From positions 1 through 9,040 of the forward strand of contig CAAGAC010000093.1 in the NCBI GenBank assembly GCA_900767695.1: a stretch of 9,040 nt of DNA, read 5' to 3'. The notes under the pieces were generated by a model. The model had not been told where the DNA came from, made no database searches, and saw only the letters and a list, made by a program, of their open reading frames with translations. The DNA is from an uncultured Succinivibrio sp. GTDB lineage: Bacteria; Pseudomonadota; Gammaproteobacteria; Enterobacterales; Succinivibrionaceae. Both the position numbers and the translations under genes were made by a program. How positions within the stretch are numbered: the stretch's first letter is position 1; each line of letters begins with the position of its first letter. This document shows positions 1 through 5,600 of the stretch, one piece after another.

Positions 1-280
1 CGGGATCCTGGGAGGGATCAGCTCCGGACAGGAGATCCGCGCCCGCATGGCCCTGAAGCCCACCTCGAGCATCCTCGTCCCGGGACGCACGCTCGATGTC
101 GACGGCAACGAGCAGGAGGTCGTCACCCGCGGCAGGCATGATCCCTGCGTGGGGATCCGCGCAGTCCCCATCGCCGAGGCGATGACGGCGCTGACGCTAC
201 TCGACGCGGCGCTTGTTGACAAGGCCCAGTGCTTTGCCGTGAAGCCCTGCGCGCCGGTCATCCCGCCAGGGATAGGCTAG
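1..280 (+). CDS. aroC: Chorismate synthase, C-terminal part (5' end outside window)
   Basis: This is the last enzyme of the shikimate pathway. It converts 5-enolpyruvylshikimate-3-phosphate to chorismate in the cytoplasm using reduced FMN. The reading frame is open from base 2 and ends at TAG 278-280, giving 92 visible residues. It opens with GILGGISSGQ, the conserved loop near the flavin and substrate site. It then carries the KPTSSI stretch and the family signature GRHDPCVGIRAVPIAEAM (visible residues 44-61), which is close to the C-terminus in all chorismate synthases. The ATG at 47 lies inside the conserved domain and is not a start. The tail after the signature (DKAQCFAVKPCAPVIPPGIG) is not conserved and looks species-specific. 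A hairpin terminator follows 36 bp after the stop, so aroC ends its transcription unit here. Confidence 0.95.
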   Translation, partial: GILGGISSGQEIRARMALKPTSSILVPGRTLDVDGNEQEVVTRGRHDPCVGIRAVPIAEAMTALTLLDAALVDKAQCFAVKPCAPVIPPGIG

Positions 281-316
281 ATTGGCTGCCCGGGGAGCCA
301 GCGCTCCTCGAGGCAG

Positions 317-355
317 GATAGTAAGAAGGCGCCGCAAGGCGCCTTTTTCACTATC
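317..355 (+). terminator. Rho-independent terminator of aroC, possibly bidirectional
   Basis: An 8-bp perfect stem (AAGGCGCC 326-333, GGCGCCTT 338-345) is closed by a GCAA tetraloop and runs into TTTTT at 344-348. An outer 6-bp complement, GATAGT 317-322 with ACTATC 350-355, can extend the fold around the U-tract. It lies between convergent aroC and the minus-strand gene ending at 391. The minus-strand copy has only a poor T-run (TTCTTA), so its main role should be for aroC. Confidence 0.88.
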
Positions 356-390
356 AGGATCATGATTGCATGGCTGAAAGCCACTGCGGC

Positions 391-1161
391 TCACCACTTT
401 TTCTTGTCGCCGAAGAGCATGTCTATTTCCTTCTTCTCCTCGGTGGCCTTGGCGTCCTCGGGCTTCTTCTGCTGCCGGTTCGACTCGGCGTCCAGGCCCT
501 GGCGCAGCTGGTTTAGCAGATCGGCCTTCTCGGCTATCCAGTCGTCCTTGACGTTGGTCTTGTGGATGACGTCGAGGCCCTTCTGGATGAGCAGGCGGCA
601 GGTGCCAAGCTGCTTGAGCCTCTTCATCTCGAGCACGCGCTGCACGAGGTTGGAGATGTTGACCTTGAGCACCAGGAGGTAGAGGCGGCGGTCCTCCTTC
701 TGCACCTCGGAGGGGTCGAGCGGCATGCCCTGGCGCAGCTCGTTCTTCAGTATGGCGCGCAGGCGCCTGATGGTGCGCAGCTGGTTCATCGCCACGGTGT
801 CGTTCTCGGGCGGCCTGAACGCCACGTCGTCGTGGTAGTTGGTCTTGAGATCGGCGATGAGCTTCTCCTCGTTGGCGATCCTCTCCTGGACCGAGCCGTC
901 GGCCGACTCGACCTTGCTTGCGGCTATCTTGCGGAGGGCGCGGATGATGCGGTAGTGGAGCACCAGCACGAGGGTCTTTGAATAGGAGATCTGGTTCTGG
1001 TTGAGCAGCAGCTCCTCGGTCTCGGCGATGAGGTTGCGCGCGTGCGTCACCACGATGCGCATGTCCTGATCGCGCCTTGAAGCGTAGTCGCTGAACATGT
1101 TCACAATGATGAGCAGGAACGTCGCCAGCACTATGAACATCACCGCGATAGTGATCAGCAT
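391..1161 (-). CDS. Hypothetical membrane-anchored coiled-coil protein
   Basis: I do not recognise this 256-residue protein. Residues about 2-24 (MLITIAVMFIVLATFLLIIV and onward) form one strongly hydrophobic segment without a signal-peptidase site, so it is probably an N-terminal anchor with the body in the cytoplasm. The remainder is highly charged, rich in K, E, R, L and Q, and reads as long amphipathic helices, probably coiled coil. The last ~35 residues are K/E/D-rich and look disordered, ending GDKKKW. No catalytic motif, Walker box or metal-binding cluster is visible. The ATG at 1161 is preceded on the minus strand by GGGAAGG, ten bases upstream, a moderate ribosome site. The gene is alone on its strand, convergent with aroC and divergent from fumarase. 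Structurally it could be a scaffold, envelope-division or RmuC-like accessory protein, but nothing in the sequence decides this. That it is a real gene is supported by its own promoter, start context and non-shadow composition. Confidence 0.85.
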   Translation of the reverse strand: MLITIAVMFIVLATFLLIIVNMFSDYASRRDQDMRIVVTHARNLIAETEELLLNQNQISYSKTLVLVLHYRIIRALRKIAASKVESADGSVQERIANEEKLIADLKTNYHDDVAFRPPENDTVAMNQLRTIRRLRAILKNELRQGMPLDPSEVQKEDRRLYLLVLKVNISNLVQRVLEMKRLKQLGTCRLLIQKGLDVIHKTNVKDDWIAEKADLLNQLRQGLDAESNRQQKKPEDAKATEEKKEIDMLFGDKKKW

Positions 1162-1182
1162 ATCGTCTCAGCCTTCCCGTTG

Positions 1183-1215
1183 ATCCGGTCTTAGCGCCGG
1201 AAAGCGCTCCCGGAT
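1183..1215 (-). promoter_or_regulatory. Leader stem-loop in the 5' UTR of the hypothetical membrane protein
   Basis: In the predicted leader of the minus-strand gene, ATCCGG (1210-1215 read on minus) pairs with CCGGAT (1183-1188), and an inner AGCGC/GCGCT stem (1193-1197 with 1204-1208) caps it with a 6-base loop. The fold ends about 21 bases before the ATG, so it leaves the ribosome site free. It could be a stability element; function is unknown. Confidence 0.35.
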
Positions 1216-1241
1216 TTTCACCTTTAATATCAGACAGCCCT

Positions 1242-1250
1242 AATATACCA
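1242..1250 (-). promoter_or_regulatory. Extended -10 promoter for the minus-strand hypothetical gene
   Basis: Read on the minus strand, the bases are TGGTATATT: a TGn extension followed by TATATT, five of six matches to TATAAT. No good -35 box lies at the expected distance, as is usual for extended -10 promoters. Transcription would start near 1235 and give a leader of about 75 bases. The element sits in an AT-rich patch of an otherwise GC-rich intergenic region. Confidence 0.5.
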
Positions 1251-1339
1251 TCTTTGCGCGGTGGCTACCCCCGGCGCACCGGCATTGCGTGATCGGGGGC
1301 GAGCGGCGGCGCCAGCGCGGCGGCCGCGCCGCCCCCATT

Positions 1340-1348
1340 TGGTATAAT
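1340..1348 (+). promoter_or_regulatory. Extended -10 promoter of fumarase
   Basis: The bases TGGTATAAT give a TGn extension and a perfect TATAAT. The upstream 20 bases are almost pure G/C with no -35 match, so recognition would rest on the extended -10. Transcription should start near 1355 and leave a leader of about 70 bases before the ATG at 1425. No obvious regulator site is visible. Confidence 0.65.
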
Positions 1349-1424
1349 CCACCCAGCGCAGGAGCCTCGCCGGCGCCTGCATCACGCCACAAGACACAAC
1401 AGCAAACCCTGGTAGAGCCTTACA

Positions 1425-2954
1425 ATGACAACACTCATCAAAACAAAGGATTTCATCCAGTCCATCGAGGACGCGCTCCAGTTCATCTCCTACTACCATC
1501 CCCAGGACTTCCTCAAGGCCATGAAGCACGCCTACGACGTGGAGCAGAATCCCGCCGCCAAGAACGCCATCGCCCAGATCCTGGCCAACTCCCGCATGTG
1601 CGCCATCGGCCACCGCCCGCTGTGCCAGGACACCGGCGCCGTCACCTGCTTCGTGAAGATCGGCATGGATGTCCGCTTCGAGGGCGACATGACCATCCAG
1701 GAGATGGTCGACGAGGGCACCCGTCGCGCCTACTGCAGCGCGACGAACCCGCTGCGCAAGTCCATCCTGCGCGATCCGATCGGCACCCGCACCAACACCA
1801 AGGACAACACCCCGACCGTGGTCCACATCGAGATGGTGCACGGCAATACTGTCGAGGTTGCCATCGCGGCCAAGGGCGGCGGGTCCGAGAACAAGACCCA
1901 CATGAAGATGCTCAACCCCTCCGACAGCGTGGTCGACTACGTGCTAAGCCAGATCCCGCTGATGGGCGCCGGCTGGTGCCCTCCGGGGATCATCGGCATC
2001 GGCATCGGCGGCACCCCTGAGAAGTCGGCGATCCTCGCCAAGGAGTCGCTCAACGATCCCATAGACATCCAGGACCTCATCAAGCGCGGCCCGGTCACCG
2101 CCGAGGAGAAGCTGCGCGTTGAGCTGTACGACAAGATCAACCGCCTGGGCATCGGCGCCCAGGGCCTGGGCGGCCTGACCACCGTCCTTGACGTCAAGGT
2201 CAAGACCTACCCCTGCCACGCCGTCTCCAAGGCGACAACCATCATCCCCAACTGCGCGGCGACCCGCCATATCGACTTCAAGCTCGACGGCACCGGCCCC
2301 GCGAGGTTCACCCCGCCGTCGCTTGACAGCTACCCCGACATCAAGATCGGCGGCGCCGGCGCGGATGTCAGGCGCGTCAACCTCGACACCGTGACCAAGG
2401 AGGAGATGGCCACCTGGAAGATGGGCGAGACCCTCCTGCTCTCCGGCACCATCCTTACCGGCCGCGACGCCGCCCACAAGCGCATCTGCGATCTGGTGAA
2501 CGCCGGCAAGCCGCTGCCCGAGGGCGTCGACTTCCACAAGAAGTTCATCTACTACGTCGGCCCCGTTCCGGCAGTGGGCGACGAGGTCGTAGGCCCTGCG
2601 GGCCCGACCACCTCCACCCGCATGGACAAGTTCGTCGAGACCATGCTCTCCAAGACCGGCCTCTACGGCATGATCGGCAAGTCCGAGCGCGGCCCCGAGG
2701 CCATCGCCTCCATCAAGAAGCACAAGGCCGTCTACCTGATGGCGACCGGCGGCGCGGCATACCTCGTCTCCAAGGCCATCAAGGCGGCCAGGGTGCTCGC
2801 CTTCGAGGACCTTGGCATGGAGGCCGTGCGCGAGTTCAAGATTGTCGACATGCCGGTGACGGTTGCCGTCGACTCCGAGGGCAACAGCATCCACCAGATT
2901 GGCCCCAGGATCTGGTCTGAGAAGATCAAGGAGATAAACTTCAAGTACATCTGA
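1425..2954 (+). CDS. fumA: Fumarate hydratase, class I (iron-sulfur, oxygen-sensitive)
   Basis: This enzyme catalyses reversible hydration of fumarate to L-malate in the TCA cycle, or the malate-to-fumarate step of the reductive branch leading to succinate. The 509 residues match the usual length of the Shewanella/Pseudomonas-type class I enzyme. Three cysteines fit the [4Fe-4S] ligands: C67 in LCQDTG, C185 in GAGWCPPG and C277 in IPNCAATRH, with spacings close to the E. coli FumA ligands. The N-terminal alpha-type domain also has GGGSENK (151-157). The C-terminal beta-type domain has GPTTSTRMD (393-401) and GKSERGP (418-424), expected at the substrate site. The domains are fused in one chain, unlike two-subunit fumarases. 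The start has only a weak ribosome site (TAGAG, 7 bases away). The gene is monocistronic, with its own extended -10 promoter and a strong hairpin after the stop. Codon use is very uniform, as in highly expressed genes. The symbol fumA is used loosely; this subtype is diverged from E. coli FumA. Confidence 0.97.
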   Translation: MTTLIKTKDFIQSIEDALQFISYYHPQDFLKAMKHAYDVEQNPAAKNAIAQILANSRMCAIGHRPLCQDTGAVTCFVKIGMDVRFEGDMTIQEMVDEGTRRAYCSATNPLRKSILRDPIGTRTNTKDNTPTVVHIEMVHGNTVEVAIAAKGGGSENKTHMKMLNPSDSVVDYVLSQIPLMGAGWCPPGIIGIGIGGTPEKSAILAKESLNDPIDIQDLIKRGPVTAEEKLRVELYDKINRLGIGAQGLGGLTTVLDVKVKTYPCHAVSKATTIIPNCAATRHIDFKLDGTGPARFTPPSLDSYPDIKIGGAGADVRRVNLDTVTKEEMATWKMGETLLLSGTILTGRDAAHKRICDLVNAGKPLPEGVDFHKKFIYYVGPVPAVGDEVVGPAGPTTSTRMDKFVETMLSKTGLYGMIGKSERGPEAIASIKKHKAVYLMATGGAAYLVSKAIKAARVLAFEDLGMEAVREFKIVDMPVTVAVDSEGNSIHQIGPRIWSEKIKEINFKYI

Positions 2955-2969
2955 TGATGGCCTGAATAA

Positions 2970-3009
2970 GCGGCCGGCCCCTCCTGCGGGTGGCCGGCCG
3001 CGCCGTTTT
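2970..3009 (+). terminator. Rho-independent terminator of fumarase
   Basis: A perfect 10-bp stem (GCGGCCGGCC 2970-2979 with GGCCGGCCGC 2992-3001) encloses a 12-base loop and is followed after four bases by TTTT (3006-3009). It begins 16 bases after the stop codon. The gap between stem and U-tract and the short T-run make it less than ideal, but position and stem strength support termination. Confidence 0.7.
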
Positions 3010-3023
3010 CCGCGTGCGGAAAA
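3006..3023 (+). repeat. Inverted repeat TTTTCCGC-GT-GCGGAAAA upstream of the HD gene
   Basis: Two perfectly complementary 8-base arms, 3006-3013 and 3016-3023, are separated by GT. The left arm uses the T-run of the preceding terminator, so in RNA the two folds compete. As DNA it is a compact palindrome about 100 bases before the HD-domain gene and could be an operator. I see no clear -35/-10 pair that it would overlap. Confidence 0.4.
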
Positions 3024-3121
3024 TAATCAGGACGTGCCGCCACGCCGCGCCGCAGGTGCAAAATGCACTCTGTCGCGACGGCGGCTCAATCGCTTTTTCA
3101 ACCGGAACAGGGGAGGGCTTC

Positions 3122-3616
3122 ATGATCGACGTCAACCAAGTTTACCTCAAGATGATCGCCTTTTCGGCAGGCAACTTCCACGACATCTCGCATTTAAACG
3201 GGGTGCACGCCTTTGCAAGGCTCATCGCCCAGGGCGAGGGCTTTGACGAGGCCGTGGCAAGGCGCGCCGAGGCTGCGGCCATAGTCCATGACATCTCCTG
3301 CCCGGTGTGCCGTGCCAAGTACGGCGACACCAGGTGGGACCACCAGGAGGCAGAAGGCGGGCCGCTGGCCCTGGAGTTCCTGCGCGACGCCGGCGTCGAT
3401 GAGGACGAGGCGCGGCAGATTGCCTACATCGTCGCCCACCACCATACCTGGAAGCTCGCCTCAAGCCCGGAGTTCCAGGCCCTGATAGAGGCCGACTTCA
3501 TCCAGAACGCCGGCGAGCAGGGCCTCGGCTCTTCAGAGGTCCACAAGGCCGGCGACGGCATGTTCAAGACGAAGACCGGCAAGGCGATCCTCGACTCCAT
3601 CTGGCCTGCCGAGTAA
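3122..3616 (+). CDS. Small HD-domain phosphohydrolase
   Basis: This is a 164-residue cytoplasmic HD-superfamily protein, presumably a metal-dependent phosphohydrolase or phosphodiesterase; the substrate is unknown. Metal-ligand candidates are in order: H24 (DISHLNGVH), the H56-D57 pair (IVHDIS), the His cluster 106-108 (VAHHHTW) and D125 (IEADFIQN). The opening DVNQVYLKMIAF and the closing MFKTKTGKAI match a small stand-alone HD family that I remember mainly from Clostridia and other anaerobes. A CPVC motif (C60, C63) directly follows the HD pair. The ATG at 3122 is chosen because GGGGAGGG lies four bases upstream; the frame is open further 5' to 2990, but that part overlaps the terminator region and looks non-coding. 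The gene has terminators on both sides and is probably transcribed alone. Possible roles are nucleotide or signalling-nucleotide turnover, but nothing here fixes the substrate. Confidence 0.92.
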   Translation: MIDVNQVYLKMIAFSAGNFHDISHLNGVHAFARLIAQGEGFDEAVARRAEAAAIVHDISCPVCRAKYGDTRWDHQEAEGGPLALEFLRDAGVDEDEARQIAYIVAHHHTWKLASSPEFQALIEADFIQNAGEQGLGSSEVHKAGDGMFKTKTGKAILDSIWPAE

Positions 3617-3628
3617 GGGCTGACATCT

Positions 3629-3666
3629 CAAGGACCCCTGCCTGCGCAAGCGGGCAGGGGTCCTTG
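3629..3666 (+). terminator. Long hairpin, likely terminator of the HD gene
   Basis: A perfect 14-bp stem (CAAGGACCCCTGCC 3629-3642 with GGCAGGGGTCCTTG 3653-3666) encloses a 10-base loop and starts 13 bases after the stop. The bases that follow (TGCGTTCGGTTT) are only loosely T-rich, so intrinsic termination may be partial. Confidence 0.65.
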
Positions 3667-3674
3667 TGCGTTCG

Positions 3675-3686
3675 GTTTGCGCAAAC
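3675..3686 (+). repeat. Perfect 12-bp palindrome GTTTGCGCAAAC
   Basis: This is a perfect inverted repeat without spacer, 9 bases after the HD-gene hairpin and about 130 bases before the TetR promoter. The form, with a central CG, is typical of dimeric repressor sites. No promoter is recognisable around it and no second copy was seen in the window, so its role is open. Confidence 0.3.
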
Positions 3687-3805
3687 GCGGCATTAACAGC
3701 GCCATGCATAAAAGTTAACATTGAGAAGCCGAATGAACCAGCCGCAAATCCAGCATCCTGGACGGTTCTCGCCTCACTCGGCCCAGGTAGTTTTTAAAAT
3801 ATTTA

Positions 3806-3823
3806 ATTGGTCACTTGACTAAT
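3806..3823 (+). promoter_or_regulatory. Probable TetR-family operator
   Basis: The half-sites ATTGGTCA (3806-3813) and TGACTAAT (3816-3823) are inverted with a 2-base spacer and match at 7 of 8 positions. The right half covers the -35 box TTGACT of the regulator's promoter. Size, symmetry and position are as expected for TetR-family autoregulation: binding would block RNA polymerase for the regulator and the exporter genes behind it. Confidence 0.6.
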
Positions 3824-3843
3824 CATTTCAAAATCCATAGCAT
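3815..3843 (+). promoter_or_regulatory. Sigma70-type promoter of the regulator-exporter operon
   Basis: The -35 box TTGACT (3815-3820, five of six consensus) is 17 bases from the -10 TAGCAT (3838-3843, four of six). An A/T-only run at 3790-3808 sits just upstream and could act as an UP element. This AT-rich island stands out sharply in GC-rich DNA. Transcription would start near 3850, only about 18 bases before the ATG. Confidence 0.68.
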
Positions 3844-3867
3844 GGCATCAGAGTAAGGAATTGCAGA

Positions 3868-4536
3868 ATGGACGGCATTCAGCAGACGGGCATAAAGACT
3901 GACAAGCGGCGCCTTCGCGGGCAGGAGACCCGCAGGCAGTTGGTCAGGGCCGCCATAGAGCTTATTGGCGAGCACGGCTACGAGGCCACCTCGACCAGGG
4001 CGATCGCGCAGAGGGCGGGGTGCAACCTCGGCCTCATCAGCTTCCACTTCGGCTCCAAGCAGAACCTCTATGACGAGGTGAGGGACGAGGTGAGGCAGGA
4101 GATGGAGCGCGGCTCGCGCAGGCTCACGCAGAGGCTGCGGCAGATTAAATCGCCCGGCATGGAAAAGGAGGATCTGCGCAAGGCCGCATCCGAGTGCGTA
4201 GAGATGGTGGTGGAAGCGCTGTCGGCCCACGCCGGCGACGATGCCTACTTCCTGATGCTCAGGCGCTCGATGCAGGCGGGCGACGAGGCCTCGCGCAGGC
4301 TCTTCAACGAGTCGTTCATGCCGCCCTTCCGCGAGATCGTCCGCATCCTGGACGAGCTCCACGAGGGGGAGCACCGCTTCAACGAGCTCAAGGCCTTCAT
4401 GGCGCTTGAATCCGTCTTCTGCCTGGTGCGCGACTATCCGTACCTCGCCATGGGGGTGGAGCGCGAGATAGACGTCTTGAAAGACACCGGGATGCTCACC
4501 GAGATCATAATGGGCATGCTCAGGCCCGAGGAATGA
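3868..4536 (+). CDS. TetR/AcrR-family repressor, CecR (YbiH)-like
   Basis: This 222-residue DNA-binding regulator probably represses its own gene and the exporter genes that follow. The N-terminal TetR domain spans about residues 18-70. The sequence YEATSTRAIAQRAGCNLGLI followed by SFHFGSKQNLYDEV holds the helix-turn-helix (about 41-62) and the typical F-x-F/Y-G-S-K-x-x-L-Y end. The C-terminal ~150 residues form the helical ligand and dimer domain; the pattern and overall size resemble CecR/YbiH, with a DUF1956-type C-terminus. The ATG at 3868 has TAAGGA 8 bases upstream. In enteric bacteria CecR precedes ybhG-F-S-R, encoding adaptor, ATPase and permeases; the same order is seen here minus the ATPase. 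The inducer is unknown; in relatives, antibiotics or other toxic compounds are implicated. It begins an operon with a 46-base gap to the adaptor gene. Confidence 0.94.
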   Translation: MDGIQQTGIKTDKRRLRGQETRRQLVRAAIELIGEHGYEATSTRAIAQRAGCNLGLISFHFGSKQNLYDEVRDEVRQEMERGSRRLTQRLRQIKSPGMEKEDLRKAASECVEMVVEALSAHAGDDAYFLMLRRSMQAGDEASRRLFNESFMPPFREIVRILDELHEGEHRFNELKAFMALESVFCLVRDYPYLAMGVEREIDVLKDTGMLTEIIMGMLRPEE

Positions 4537-4556
4537 GGCAAGGCCTCCGCCTTGCC
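4537..4556 (+). promoter_or_regulatory. Intercistronic hairpin between regulator and exporter genes
   Basis: Immediately after the TGA of the regulator, GGCAAGGC (4537-4544) and GCCTTGCC (4549-4556) form a perfect 8-bp stem with a CTCC loop. No T-run follows, so it is not a proper terminator. It may stabilise the regulator transcript or reduce readthrough, setting different levels for repressor and transporter. Confidence 0.5.
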
Positions 4557-4582
4557 TTGGGCATCTGGGCTTTGGAGGCTTT

Positions 4583-5596
4583 GTGGAAAAACTCATGGCT
4601 GCGTTCGCGCTGCCCGTCGCGGTGGCGCTTGCCGGGATCGGGCTGCTCATCATGGCGGTCACCGGCGTCTTCAACGGCAGCGCGCCGGGCCAGGACTCGT
4701 TCGTGCAGGGCGAGGTGGACGGCGACCGCTACGACATCACATCGAAATTCTCTGCCAGGGTTGCCAAAGAGGACGCCCGCGAGGGCCAGGCGGTGCGGCT
4801 GGGCGATGCCATATTGACGCTCGACGGCGGCGAGATGCTCGAGCGCGTGTCGCAGGCGCGCGCGGGGCTGTCGCAGGCCAAGGCAACGCTTGAGAAGCTT
4901 GAGAACGGCACGAGGTCCGAGGAGATCCGCTCGCTTGAGGCCGCCTTGAAGTCCGCCAGCGCCGCGCGCGTGCGCGCCGAGGGCAGCTACCGCAGGATCT
5001 TGTCCCTCTATTCACAGGCCGTGGCGTCAAAGGACAGCCTCGATGAGGCCTCCCGGGCGCTCTCGCAGGCCAGGCAGTCCGAGGCCGCGGCCAGGGCCGC
5101 GCTCGACGAGGGGCGCAACGGCGCCCGGCGCGAGGACATCGAGGCCGCCCGCGCCAGCGTGCGTAGCCTTGAGGCGCAATACCGCGAGGTCCAGAGCATC
5201 GCAAAGGATCTCTCATTGAAGTCGCCGGTCGAAGGCGAGGTCGACAAGATCATCGTAAAGCGCGGCGAGCTTGCCGCCTCGGGCTACCCGCTGGCCACGG
5301 TCATCAACCTGAAGTCGCTGTGGTCGAGCGCGATGCTGCGCGAGGACCAGCTGCGCGGCATCAAGGTTGGCACGAGGATAATAGGGCGCATCCCCGCGAT
5401 CTCGGACGACGATCAGGCCTTCGAGGTCTACTACATCTCGCCGCTTGGCAGCTACGCCACCTGGCGCGCGGCCAACAACTCAGGCTCCTACGATCTCAAG
5501 ACCTTCGAGGTGAGGGCCAGGCCCGAGCATCCAATCGACGGCCTGCGCCCGGGGATGAGCGTCGTCTTCAAGTACCCCTTTGAGATTGCGGAGTGA
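4583..5596 (+). CDS. HlyD-family periplasmic adaptor (membrane fusion) subunit of an ABC-2 exporter
   Basis: This 337-residue protein should link the inner-membrane permeases to an outer-membrane channel. It has an uncleaved N-terminal membrane segment (about 7-30), then a first biotinyl-lipoyl half (about 41-82, GEVDG through LGDAILTLDGG). A long alpha-helical hairpin (about 85-207) carries two copies of an x-G-x-R-x-E-(D/E)-I motif, at NGTRSEEI and NGARREDI. The second lipoyl half is LKSPVEGEVDKIIVKRGEL (212-230). A beta-barrel and C-terminal region end with TFEVRARPEHPIDGLRPGMS. Length and motifs match YbhG/YhiI. The start is GTG at 4583, because GGAGG lies four bases upstream; the in-frame ATG at 4595 would be too far from it. 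The gene contains no cysteine, unlike the two permeases. The first permease starts four bases after its stop. Confidence 0.94.
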   Translation: MEKLMAAFALPVAVALAGIGLLIMAVTGVFNGSAPGQDSFVQGEVDGDRYDITSKFSARVAKEDAREGQAVRLGDAILTLDGGEMLERVSQARAGLSQAKATLEKLENGTRSEEIRSLEAALKSASAARVRAEGSYRRILSLYSQAVASKDSLDEASRALSQARQSEAAARAALDEGRNGARREDIEAARASVRSLEAQYREVQSIAKDLSLKSPVEGEVDKIIVKRGELAASGYPLATVINLKSLWSSAMLREDQLRGIKVGTRIIGRIPAISDDDQAFEVYYISPLGSYATWRAANNSGSYDLKTFEVRARPEHPIDGLRPGMSVVFKYPFEIAE

Positions 5597-5600
5597 TCCC

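Noticed and set aside
391..1161. Minus-strand coiled-coil protein as a toxin, phage or defence component
   Set aside because: No partner gene, nuclease, ATPase or adenylation motif, or mobile-element neighbour is visible.
1230..1901. Minus-strand open frame over the fumarase promoter and 5' end
   Set aside because: It is antisense to conserved fumarase codons, and its N-terminal part has the Gly/Val/Asp/Leu-rich makeup typical of a shadow frame.
1944..2894. Long minus-strand open frame (316 codons) antisense to fumarase
   Set aside because: It lies entirely inside a clear enzyme gene, has low-complexity Gly/Ala/Asp/Val-rich composition and no ribosome site. Such frames arise from strong GC third-position bias.
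2990..3121. Possible 44-residue N-terminal extension of the HD protein
   Set aside because: It would start inside the fumarase terminator, has no ribosome site and does not resemble the family, while a strong purine-rich site precedes the ATG at 3122.
3823..4674. Minus-strand open frame covering the TetR gene (283 codons)
   Set aside because: It overlaps a full TetR domain with a good promoter and ribosome site on the plus strand; the antisense product has no recognisable domain.
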